This document shows positions 11,854 through 22,419 of a stretch of 64,000 nt of DNA, in pieces (position 1 is the first letter of the stretch; every line of letters starts with the position of its first letter). The notes under the pieces are model-generated. The model did no database searches. It saw only the letters and a program-made list of their open reading frames with translations, and was not told where the DNA came from. Origin of the DNA: Terana coerulea (Eukaryota > Basidiomycota > Agaricomycetes > Polyporales > Phanerochaetaceae); assembly GCA_024811115.1 (NCBI GenBank), contig JAKOGH010000159.1, forward strand, positions 62,001-126,000, read 5' to 3'. Both the position numbers and the translations under genes were made by a program.

Positions 11854-14800
11854 TCACCAACCACGTTGTCTGGGACCCTTGCCCCATTTCTCTACCAAGA
11901 AATTGTGCATATATTCGTACACTTCCCGGTTGGCGCCCCGTTTATATATCGAATGATCGCTGAAGGGCTGATTAGTTATGTCTATATCACCACTCGCAGA
12001 CAGAGCCTCACCTGTCGGTGAACATCCTGAATCTATATCCCCGTACTTGCTCCCTTGTCAGCATATCCAGCAGATGGGCGGAGTTGGAGTAGTGAACATT
12101 GTCGTCGGCGCTTCCATGTGCGAAGAGGAAATTGATGTTGTTGAAGCCTGTGACGTTCGATATCGAGGCGGTGACATAGCCGTCGGGGTTCACTTGAGGC
12201 AAATTCATATAACGCTCAGTGTAGATGGTATCTGGCGGAACACACGCGTCAGTGAAGCTCATACTAAAGCAAGTGAGCTAAGTACCGTAGAGCTTCCAGC
12301 TGGTGACAGGCTAAGGCAATACAACGTAAGCTCAACCCGTACGAGCTCGACGAGGCCATAGCACGTACCGCCACGGCCATAGCCAGGAATGCACTCCAGC
12401 ATTAGCTTCTGCAACCTTGCAACTCATGAATCCACCATAAGACTATACGACGTGTTAATTCCGTCAAATATTACAACTGTCGCAACGACCTACCCAACCC
12501 CAAATGCCAATCCGCTTAGGGTCAACATATTCCTTCGCCGCCCATAACCTGTTGTCGATCACGTCAGCGTCATGCAGGCACCGAGAAGCGGTATGAGCTA
12601 CTTCGCAGCGTTGATCTGATCAATCGTCTCCCAATGGCCCAGATTGTCTTTGACAGGAGTGCGCAGGTGCCTTCCCTTAAAGCCCGTTCCACGGCCGTCC
12701 ACAATAACGACGATGTACTTGTGCTCGGCTGCCAGTACGGAATGCCAGTCCATAGTAAACTTGAGGCTGACTTGTTGAGAGTTCGGACCACCGTACCTAG
12801 CGAATGTCTTTCAGTACATCAATGGTCTCCGATGCGCGAAGAGACACCATAACGCACACGTGGAAGAGCACGGGGTACTTAGTCTTGCCCGAGTCGTCCA
12901 TCCGCGGTGGGCGAATCTCGCGTACATTCAGCTCTGTGGCTACTATCAGCATGAAGTCGCTGAGCAGAGGTGATAGTTTACCATAGCCATCACTGTCAAT
13001 CGTTGTATGTGATACTACTGGCAGCTCAAACTGCGCCAGCGTCCGGTTTAGCGCGCTATTCTCCGAGAAAGGATAGTCGAATGCTGCAACAAATGACACG
13101 TTAACATCGTCGCGCAAGCCAACTATGTGGAAGAGGACGTACTCGCGTTGTTAGTCTGAACAATTTTCTGCCATGGGGCATACGGGCCTTGGTAGCTGAG
13201 GAGGTAGAATCCGGCTTGTGGCGAGAAGCTCGCTTGGAAGTAGCCTTGAGTAGTGTGGTCGGTCAGCGCAGTCGGACCAACCAGCTCAGTGGTGTTCGCC
13301 TTCGGGATTGTGGCTGCGTAGATATGTCGCTCCAATGAAGAAGGATTGGCGGCTTGGAAATAAACCAGACTATTCTTGGGGTCGATGGCATAGATTTCCG
13401 TCACCTCCCATTCACCAGATGTCAGATACTGAGGCGTGCCAGAGGTGGCAGGGTTAAACAGGGCGATATGATTGTAGCCGTCCTTAGAAGGGACTATATC
13501 AATGTATCCCGGCATTCCACCTGGCGATATGCTCTCGGGCAACGGGTGAATGGCATGCATCTACGTCAACGGTCAACCTATTCGTGAAAATATCGCAGGA
13601 AGACCGAAGGACGCACGGGTTCAATCCATCCGCTATCGCCCTCTTCGCCCTGCTGGCCAAGCTTCCGCACAACCTGGCCGTGATTGACTGCGCCCTGGTC
13701 GAGATTGAACAAGACAATGCTTCCATTGACAGCGGCTCGGTCAAGCTCCTCCACAAGTAGTGTCGAGTTACCGATCCAAGCCACTTCTGCAACCACTCGG
13801 TTATTTGCCGGCAGGCGTGCGTCCCATGTCAACTCTAAATTCGCTTGGCTAACCGCTATAGTCTCAACGTCCCCTGCCGTCTTGTATTGTTGATACCTAT
13901 CCACCTCGAAGACATGGACCGAGACCAAGGGATTGCTGTAGCCAGGTTTAGGGTACTTCATGGTGACGTGACCGGGATAAGGCACCACGGCGTACGAATC
14001 TTCCGTCGGATTGTAAACGGGGAACGTGTATTCGTCCACGGCTGTCTCGTCGAAGACCAGATACGCAAGCTTTTCGGAGTTAGGCGACCACCAGAGAGCA
14101 TAGTCTGCGGAGAAGACCTCCTCCTCGTACACCCAGTCCGGGACACCGTGGAAAAGTGAGGCATTGCCTGACGAAGTGATCTGTATCGGCGCCTCAGCTG
14201 ACGGAGAAGGCAAGACGAAGAGATCATTGTGGGCGACATAGGCAATGGATTCGCCCGTTGGAGACCACTTTGCGTAGGCAGTCAGTGGAGGATAGGTCGG
14301 TGTTTGTAGCGGTTTAGTTGTCTGAGTAGTAAGATCATGGATATAGTAATTTCCCCAGCTTGAATGCCGCCATTGCTACACATGAACTCAGAATGGCATC
14401 TTCAGCGTGATCCAATTGCTCTCATACCTTCAAGTAATCTGACTTGATGAGCATATACTTCATGTCCGAAGAAAGTTCCCAGCTTGCCCAGCCGAGCGGT
14501 GCGCCATGAGACTATCATACTGCTTTAGCAAGACAAACCACGATATTAGCTCATACATACGTCTTTTACGTCTGCCATCGACACAAGCTTGGTTGTCTTA
14601 TTTGACTTCAGGTCCACAAGATTGATATTTCCGTCCTGGCTCGTCGCGTAGACACCGTCACCAGCTTCGCATCATTGAGACTGCAGAGATTTTGCAAATC
14701 AGGCGCGGAGGCTCACCTTCCGGAACCCATCGAACGAACCCGCTGTATGCGCTGAATGTACCGTTGAATATGTGATCCATGGTGATGTGCTGGGTGCCAT

Positions 14801-15240
14801 GTATCTGATACGTCGTCCCTCGGTAAGAGAATGCCGCAAATACACCAATGACGGCAGCCACTGTGACAAGCGCAGACAGACATATTATGAGGCAGCGTAG
14901 AGAAGAAGGCCGTCGATGTTTCTATTCATATTACGCAGAGTTACTGTTAACATACTCGAACACAAGACTTGGTAATACACGGTACCTTCCCACCCACGAC
15001 TAGCTCTCCCTCCTCATCTACCAAGTCATCCCCAAGCCCTTCTGCATCTTCAGGAGACTTCCGTGACAAACTCTTCTCGAGAAACGTCTCCTCATCGTCA
15101 TCCGAGCTCGGAGGGTCAAACTCGCCTTCCCCATAGTATGTGACGGGCTTGATAGGGGCGGGTGGATATTTACTAGTCAAGCCGTGCTCGCTTCCACCAT
15201 CGTCATTCTGCGGAACTGGTGAATAGGCTGGAGGAGGCAT
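11854..15240 (-). CDS. Dipeptidyl aminopeptidase, DPP-IV/S9B family, with one apparent frame break
   Basis: Type II membrane serine peptidase of the DAP2/STE13/DPP-IV family, which removes N-terminal X-Pro/X-Ala dipeptides in the vacuole or late Golgi. The start ATG at 15240 (MPPPAYSPVPQND) begins an acidic cytosolic tail of about 85 residues. A single membrane helix (LRCLIICLSALVTVAAVIG) and a beta-propeller region follow (DWVYEEEVF, LWWSPNSEKLAYL). The C-terminal alpha/beta hydrolase has its triad: Ser in GWSYGG, split by an intron; Asp in GSADDNVH; His in DSDHSI. There are many small introns. At 12386-12387 one base is missing between GVHS and LAMAVAPVTSW: the exon frame upstream and the splice phase downstream agree only if a CC is read as CCC. 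Otherwise the gene looks intact. The stop is at 11854-11856. Confidence 0.88.
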
Positions 15241-15543
15241 CGCGACCAGACGAAGTGGTGGTGCAACGACAAGAGCACACTGCACAGCACGCGAGACCGA
15301 AGTAGCGCTTGGCGCGCCAGTCGAGCGCAAAGCCCTAACCTTACAGTGTTTTATCGGGACCTCGGACACCTCACCATATTTTGCGCATCCCGACTGTATA
15401 TCATGCTCGATAGGGTAAATTACCATCTAAAAAGTTGCGAATTATCGTCTGCTGTCTGAAAATAGCATTTATGTGATTTTTGGAGCTGCTACACTTGAGC
15501 AGTGAATATTCTGCTCGCGAGAGTGCAAAGGGCGGCCATCACT
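15241..15543. other. 5' flank of the dipeptidyl aminopeptidase
   Basis: The frame upstream of ATG 15240 stays open to 15426 (MVIYPIEHD...), but it does not resemble an S9B N-terminus. I treat it as 5' UTR and promoter. Confidence 0.45.
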
Positions 15544-15614
15544 GGCATCTCGGACAGCGCCGTTTCCCTGCCAAATTAAGCCAGTATTAGGCGCTCGTTG
15601 GGTGTCCGAGATGC
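15544..15614. repeat. Short inverted repeat (~70 bp)
   Basis: GGCATCTCGGACA at 15544-15556 is repeated in inverse orientation at 15603-15615 (TGTCCGAGATGCT), with GCGCC/GGCGC also paired inside. It is probably a tiny MITE-like or stem-loop remnant at the edge of the transposon island. Confidence 0.55.
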
Positions 15615-15645
15615 TTGACCGGCATTAGTGTTCGGGTAGAAACTC

Positions 15646-17205
15646 ATGTGTTATTAACCTGCCCTTTTTAACTTGGTTATTAACAGGTTAATAACGGTTA
15701 GAATGTCGAGGGGGGTTTTAGGGCTGTTAATAACTCTGAGGTCCCCGAGGGTAGACTGGCTTACTGTAGGGTTTTACGAGGCATTATTGTTGCTGCACAA
15801 GGGTGCCTAGCTGGCTTACCCCGTCTCTGCAAGGCTGGACTTGGGCGAGATAGCTTTGCGACTGCAGTCATCGAGTTCCCACGGTATCATCATGAAAGTG
15901 GTTCTAGTCTATATTGCGTTAGATAGGGTGTATAGCAATGATAGGATCATTGACTTCCTTGACATATACTGTATTACATACCTGGGGTTTGGCTACGGGC
16001 TGTAACAGGGGCTATCGTGCCTTTGCTATGACTCGCTATGAACAGCTACACAGTGACACAGTGACGACGCGTGGATCAAAATGCCGGATTGGGGAGAACA
16101 ACTTATTAATTATATAATTCTAGGATGTTTATTTACACGTAAATTATATTGCATGGCAACCCGCAGTACAGAACAGGGACAAGTATCTACTGTAATCTGT
16201 TATGCTACCAGTACTCGGGGCCAAGGTCTCGAGCTTTGGAAACAAATGGTCAGTTACAAATCCTGGTGAAGAAGATAAATTTTACATACACACAGCAGCC
16301 CATACGGAACCCTGAAATCCCAAGCCTGTGGAGAAAAGTGAGTGCTGGGAGGTAGTCTTTGTTCACAGCAATGCACGGGCTTACCAGCAGTCCAGAAAGC
16401 CACCATTACTGTGTTAATGGCAGCATTGTGAGCTCTTAGAAACTGCCATCCACAGTGTAAAGCTGCCCCATTCAAGTGGTCAGTAAGTGTAGCCATATAT
16501 GCAAAATCTGCGACTTACTGTGGTATATACAGGTGAGATGTGGACTTCAGAGGTGACAGGCAACACACTTTATGTACGCCTGAAGACCCGGAATTGGTTT
16601 CTCAGGCATTCAGGTCACGCTGTTGGTGAAGGGCAATACAAACAGACCGAGGTATGTACAATTTTAGATGCAAGCGCAGAGCCTCAGCTTCGCATGTGCT
16701 CAGGGATAGAACACCATAGCGAATAGTTTCTCGCATAGGCTCAGGCAAACTCTGGTAAAATTAAGTCAGCCGACTAGAAGCTACCCGAGAAGAAAGTATC
16801 TACTTGTGGCTCTCAGAGACTGTGGTAGAGCAGATGATGCATTGTAGAGTATCATAGGCTATACCAGTCTATTATACCCTTTACTTTCAATGAAAAACTC
16901 CGAATACATACCATAGACAACATCAGCTACATAATTGAAACCCCTTTCCTGATGATGTCCGAGCGTTGAAATTCATCAATGAGTAGACGACGAGCTCACT
17001 CTTGCTCCGAAGGCAGTCCAGCTCATGGAGTCAACTCCCAAGTTATCCTTATGCATTTCCTTCATTCTTCACCACTATCTCAATAAGCTGGAGCTTTGCC
17101 GCTGAAGCTGCACAGTGTGTGGAAAATTTTAGCACCCGGAGGTATAAATGGTTAATAACCCAAGTAAAAAGGCCCTCTTGGATGCCTTGATTAATAACCA
17201 CAGTC
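15646..17205. mobile_element. Candidate non-autonomous DNA transposon (~1.56 kb) with AGAAACTC flanks
   Basis: The 8-bp word AGAAACTC occurs immediately at both sides (15638-15645 and 17206-17213), as expected for a hAT-type target duplication. Imperfect inverted ends carry TTATTAAC words: TGTGTTATTAACC on the left, and on the right the reverse complement TGTGGTTATTAATC. Internally the pairs GCCCTTTTTAACTTGG and GGCCTTTTTACTTGGG are also inverted. No transposase frame is seen. The ends are degenerate, so this remains a candidate. Confidence 0.42.
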
Positions 17206-18054
17206 AGAAACTCTGCCAAGTTTTTACCTAAACACTAACCGGCATTGAGGATCGCTCGTACGCTCGCGCAGGATCAAACGATTAGTTTGAGGATTGGCTC
17301 AGCTGAAACATGGCCATTATTGAATTTATAAGATATTTCGATAATTTTTGTGCACACTCCTGCACAACCCGGGGTGGTTTGCTCTTGTATATTAGATTTA
17401 CCTGTAGCTGATCAGACAGTTGTCCTGTGCCTCAGAAGCTGCACAAATAAATACAAGATATTTATAACACGAGTAGAACCATATTTGCTATGTATAAGAT
17501 AGCAACCACTAGGAACGGGCATTCTTATGTAAGCTGAGCGTTTAACGGGCGCTTGGTCCAAAACCTCAAGCTCGAGCGCACTGTATACTATTTGAGCACA
17601 TAAGGAGTCATACCTGGTGCTCTGTGAAAGTTGCAAGAAAGGGTGGTGAGTGAATCACGCTTAGTAGTACTATAAAAGGTAGTGGGGTGCATCAGCGGGC
17701 TCACGTGGCGATTAAGCACCCAGGCCAAATCTCATGAGTCCAAAAATGTAAAACCTTGCCAGACGACTTGGGAATGCAAGAAAATGCATTTCCTGGTGAA
17801 ATATATATTCTTGGGCATAGGTCACCCAGCATTTCGATGTTTGCCATTCTGCTTTATATAAAAATAGCTACTGACCTCTCCAACACATTCTATAAAGCAG
17901 AATCACGATATATGAAAAGTGCCTGATGCTGTCGTTGTTGTTGTAGCTGCTGCGCACTTGCTTATATAAGGGGTGCCCGTTCTGATAGCCGCTACCTTAC
18001 ATCTCTGCCATGCTTGAAGTGCTAAACAATGATGTGCTCACATATTTTGTCAAA
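17206..18054. other. Gene-free, AT-richer spacer in the transposon island
   Basis: No coding region, RNA gene or clear repeat boundary was seen here. Short open frames have no family features. Confidence 0.45.
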
Positions 18055-18485
18055 TAGATGTGTTGCGGAGACAAGCTAAACACATAACCAAAACAAGCAG
18101 ATCGGAGTGAATGGGGAATAGATGATAGAACAAATACAAGGAGGGCGACGAAGGCCAACTCCAAGTAAACCCTCACAGAACAGGCAGGCAAGTGCCGATA
18201 CTTGTCCCTAATGACCAAGTTAGTATTGCTACTATGTACAGTGTGTTGAATACATACCTTGTCCCCAATGACTAAGAAGTCGAGATGAGGGACAAGGCTA
18301 GAGAGTCCAGAGTGCTAATTGTCCGAGAACGTGGGAAGAATCAAGCCGCATTTGGGCGCTAAGCACCAGGATCATCGGAATAAAGTCCAGAGGCTCTAGG
18401 GCTGCTACCAGGCCATGTATCTGTGCTAACGAATGCAAGAAAAAGAAAAAATAGTACTACGTATGCGTGTCTGTCTGCGACAATA
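18055..18485. repeat. Dispersed ~430-bp repeat, copy A
   Basis: This stretch matches 32945-33372 in direct orientation along its whole length, by eye roughly 80 percent. The shared core holds GGAGGGCGACGA, ACTTGTCCCTAATGACCAAG and GGATCATCGGAAT. The word CTTGTCCC(T/C)AATGAC occurs twice within each copy. No coding potential is apparent. It could be a decayed solo LTR or another repeat family. Confidence 0.7.
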
Positions 18486-18793
18486 TGGGGTGACATGGCT
18501 TGTACTATGTAGAACAAGCAGTTGAGCGAGCAGAACACTCTGCAACGCGTTTATCACGTGTCCAAACCCAAATGATGAAAGGTGATGCCCTATAACTGTT
18601 CCCTTACCTTATAAGGCTCTATCTGTATGGGACAAACAAGGCGAGAAAATCTGGTGTTTCCGGTTTCATATGCAAAGCACTGTAGGAGTGACTCGGAGCG
18701 CCACCTGATGATGCGCCATCAGTCAGTGCTATTTGGCCAAATATGGGCGACTTGGGAGTCTTGGAGGTCTCGGTGGTCTTGGAAGACTAGGAC

Positions 18794-19836
18794 TAGTGTT
18801 GCCACGGCGTGACTCAACAGTTACAAGTCATCAAAGTCAAGTCACACTGTAGTCAAGTCAATTCGTGTGATTGGCTGATATGTCGGCTTGACTCGGCTTT
18901 GACTGACTTGTGACTGGAGTCATGACTTCAACCTAAATTGGAAGGTGTCATGCAAGTTTTGAATAGCCCAGATGACTGGCAGGGTAAATCAACATTAAAA
19001 TACTCCAATATCACTTCTTTGTCCATAATATATGCCTTGTAAGACACTTGACCCTCCTGTAGGTGAAATGGATGCACCAAGGGTGCAACTGCGAACATGT
19101 GCTTTTGGCGCCCACGGATAGCTCGGAAGCGGATCAGTGCCACAAGCGCCAAGAGTTGATGAAGGTCCATCACATTGTCCCTGACAGCTTAAATACAATT
19201 TCATGTCCCTATAGCTATCGCATCTGCCCAAATTGGTGGGAGCGGATGAAGTATACTCTAACAAAGGTATTCATGTGGTAGTAGTGCAGAAGTACGATGT
19301 CAAAATTGTGGAGTGAGGGGAGGAGTGCTCGAAAGATCGACTTCAGTCAACTGGAGTTGAAGTCAGTTGATTGGAAACGACTTAAATTGACTTGACTTTC
19401 CCAAAAGGATTAGCCATCAAAAGTCAAGTCAAAGTCAAAGTCAAGTCAAGCTACGCCTAGTGATAGGCAGGGGTTTGCAAACTCTCTGAGGGTTAAGGGT
19501 AAGGGTACAGAGGGTAAGGGTAAGGGTTGAGGAAAGTTAACCCTTGTCTGGCAGGGGTCTGTATTCAAGCACTAGGCATATTGCTAGAGAGGGCTGCAAG
19601 TATTGTAAGTGCTTTCTATACCAATGCAAGCCATTTAAATAGAAGACTGACATTATAAGTAAGTGGGAAAGGCACTTAAAGCACCATTTTCAGCCTATTT
19701 TGGCAAGGGTTTGAAGGGTAGCCCTCAACCCTTACCCTTCATGAGGGTAAGGGTATTGGAGGGTAAGGGTAAGGGTTGCCCTCTAAGTATGGAGGGTTTA
19801 CCCTTGCCAATCACTAGCTACGCCGTGGCAACACTA
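18794..19836. mobile_element. Non-autonomous hAT element, family A copy 1 (contains a second element)
   Basis: The terminal inverted repeat TAGTGTTGCCACGGCGT at 18794 has its exact reverse complement at the right end once the inner insertion is removed. The 8-bp flanks ACTAGGAC (18786-18793) and ACTGGGAC (19837-19844) differ by one base, fitting an old hAT target duplication. The TIR start (TAGNG) and 8-bp duplication are hAT hallmarks. Subterminal regions carry many AAGTCA/TGACTT words, probably former transposase-binding sites. Without the nested element it is ~676 bp, close to copy 2 (670 bp). No transposase is present. Confidence 0.85.
19458..19816. mobile_element. Small hAT-like element (family B, 359 bp) nested in family A copy 1
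   Basis: The ends TAGTGATAGGCAGGGGT and ...CCTTGCCAATCACTA are imperfect inverted repeats. A perfect 8-bp duplication GCTACGCC flanks them (19450-19457 and 19817-19824). Removing the element and one duplication restores the right terminus of the host hAT element. The interior is two facing runs of AGGGTAAGGG-type, telomere-like repeats that can form a long hairpin. Non-coding. Confidence 0.87.
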
Positions 19837-19844
19837 ACTGGGAC

Positions 19845-20757
19845 AGGCGCCCAAAAGATCAATTCCTGCACATTCTACGTTACAGCATCTTATTATCTAC
19901 TCGGAAGCATGGGGATCTCGGCAGAATGCCTCTTGTACCACAGCACGACAGTATTTCCAAAATAAGGCTAGATGGATACGAGCACATTAGTTATAGCTTA
20001 GTGTCTGTAGCACAATAACTGCTCACGGTATGTTGTGCTGTAGTAATAAATTCGACAAGTTGCAGTTATCATGGAATCACCGGATTTGGAAGCTGACGTC
20101 TTAGCGCCCAAGCATGCTACCATGTTCATTGTACCTATGCCTACCCTGAAGTAAATAATACGAGTATACGTGGCAGACAGATTGAGAGCAGTCCACTTAA
20201 TTTACTGCTGACATTTAATTCCCTCAAAATGAGCAGAGAAACACTTTGTGAGCTAAGAACAAAAGTACCTGCCAAGATCCTGGTAAATGGGCGCTTATCA
20301 CTCACCGAACTGCACAGCCTGTACCACACATATTACGTGATTTAAAATCATGCAAAAATCTGCACCTTATAGATAACATATTTTTCATTCCAGTGAACGC
20401 ACAATTCCGCTATTTTACGAAGAATTGAGCCCACAGTGCAGCGTTTGGCTTCACTAGCCGAGAGCTCGGTTGATGACTGTATTTCCCATGATCATCTCCC
20501 TTCACTATCGCCGTCCTGCCTATATTCTCCTTTTCTCGCACAGCTGCCGGATTATATTCAGCAAGCTTTGCGATTGTACAAGCTTCAAGCAAGGTTTCCG
20601 TCGGCGTAACCGGCTTGTATCTATTACCGCATGCATCCAGGACAAACTGTGGACGGCGGCGTCTCATGGTTGACGAGCCAATGTGCTCTTTATTTAGCTT
20701 TGTTAGCATCCAAAGCCAACACTTACCTGTTCGGGGGTTTTTTTGCCAGTGCCACAC
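19845..20757. other. Spacer in the transposon island
   Basis: Non-coding stretch between hAT copy 1 and the TA-flanked MITE. Open frames near 20410-20826 on the minus strand have no recognisable features and are probably chance. Confidence 0.45.
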
Positions 20758-20759
20758 TA

Positions 20760-21646
20760 GGGACTTTTGGCACCGGAATATATTCCGGTCCTCATTTGGT
20801 ATGCCTCCTAAAATGGCTCGCATCAACAGCCATCACGGCGGGATCCAAGGTACACGCCCCCATTGGTCCCTCAGTTAGCGGGGCTCCAACCTAGTGTTGC
20901 CGTGACCTGACTGGAAAGTCGCAAGTCATCAAAGTCAAGTCACACCGCAGTCAAGTCACGTCCATTCATTGGCTGATGCGTCGGCTTGACTCGGCTTCGA
21001 CTTGACTTGTGACTGCAGTCACGACTGCATCCTGAATTGGAAGGTACTGTTCACCCTCGGCGCAAATCGTGCTTCACAGCCTTCAAACGAAGTGAAATAC
21101 TCACTGAGCTCATTTGACATCACTTTCATGCATGTGCCATTCATTATATACCCTTCTGCCGTCGCGAGAGCGTGCAACGAGTGAGACTGCGAACATCAGC
21201 TTTAGGCGCCCAAAGAGCTCGTACGCGGATCAGCATTATTAGCGCCAGACATTGATGGAGAAGCAACGGTGCCATCTCCGACGTGTGCAGTCGAATTTCA
21301 CGTCCCTGCAGCCATACTATGTAGGTAGAGATACTAGGGTATGCTGTGGATAATTCATAGAGCATGCGCGTACCCCGGAAATACAGGTATGTGGCTCAGA
21401 GGCCGCGGAATTCACTCTGAAGTCTGTGGGGGACTGACTGAAGTCGACTGAAGTTGCAGTCAAGTTGATCGGGAACGACTTGACTTGACTTGACTGTCCC
21501 AAAAGGATCAGTCATCAAAAGTCAAGTCACAGTCAAGTCAATTCAAGTCACGGCAACACTACTCCAACCTCGGGTCCCGCCGTGATAGCAACCTTTTTGG
21601 GTGGCTACCAAATTGGGCCGGAATATATTCCGGTGCCAAAAGTCCC
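20760..21646. mobile_element. TA-flanked MITE (Tc1/mariner-like), interrupted by a hAT element
   Basis: Inverted ends GGGACTTTTGGCACCGGAAT... lie at 20760 and, as reverse complement, end at 21646. About 30 bp match exactly, and homology continues inward, decayed, for ~90 bp (ATCACGGCGGGA on both sides). TA dinucleotides flank both ends (20758-20759 and 21647-21648). Without the nested hAT the element is ~209 bp, a typical MITE size. Each end also contains the palindrome CCGGAATATATTCCGG. No coding content. Confidence 0.8.
20892..21561. mobile_element. Non-autonomous hAT element, family A copy 2 (670 bp)
   Basis: The ends TAGTGTTGCCGTGAC and GTCACGGCAACACTA are perfect inverted repeats. They are bordered by a perfect 8-bp duplication CTCCAACC (20884-20891 and 21562-21569). 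Both ends and the centre match family A copy 1, including AAGTCATCAAAGTCAAGTCA near the left end and CCCAAAAGGAT near the right. It is inserted inside the TA-flanked MITE. No transposase frame. Confidence 0.9.
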
Positions 21647-21648
21647 TA

Positions 21649-22419
21649 CTGAGCGCTGAGCACTCATTGTGCTTACACTGCAGGCAGAGCCAGATTTTGG
21701 GCCCGTGAAAAGCGACCGAAAAGCCCCTGAAAGATCTTCCTTTTCGCCCATCTCCTTCCATATATGGCAGTTATGAGATCACGTGATGACAAAAGTAAGA
21801 CCTTTCAAACACTTTTCGAGTGTCCTAAATCAAATCGGGCTTTGCCTACAGTGTTACCTTAACAGACTTACCAGCTGACAGATAACTGTTAGTTTCTTCT
21901 CTCATCGCAACCGCAGTCTCAGGCTGCCAGAGGCATTCGCTATCATGTAAGCCCGCTCGAGTCCCGTCGCAATTTTGCACCAATAATGTCGGTCCTTGTC
22001 ACGGGCTGCTTTCACATGAAACTGCGCTATGACGTCGTCATGATCGAGCTTCAGAGACAGGCTGCCCAGAAGATGAAGCTTGAAGGTTAACCGCTAAACA
22101 AAAGGTGAACTTATGGGCTCTTGGTCGTAGAGGCTGAACGTTCAAATATGCTGGGAGGAACGTATGTTCGCAATCACAATTTGAATCAATGGGGACGAAT
22201 TATGGACCAAAGTCATAAGCTCTGATATCGCCGCCAGCAGCGGGTGGTCTAGATTCGGAGCCTTTTTAGGCGGCGCTGGATTGTTCCTGGACTTCCTTTC
22301 TAGGCAACGGGCAGCATGACCTCCTGTCCCAGCTTGTTCCACGCAGTCACCCCGAGTCTAGGCCAGCAGATTCAAGCGGGTTCGCCGTCGTCCTCCCCGT
22401 CGTCCTCGACGTCGCAGCC
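21649..22419. other. 5' flank of the hybrid histidine kinase
   Basis: About 770 bp from the end of the transposon island to the kinase start codon. No gene or repeat is seen; it presumably contains the promoter. Confidence 0.45.

Noticed and set aside
15241..15426. Upstream in-frame ATG for the dipeptidyl aminopeptidase
   Set aside because: The added residues lack similarity to S9B N-termini; ATG 15240 begins a typical Pro-rich cytosolic tail.
18594..21800. CRISPR-like array from the repeated AAGTCAAGTCA words
   Set aside because: The words are irregularly spaced, lie at transposon ends, and the genome is eukaryotic.
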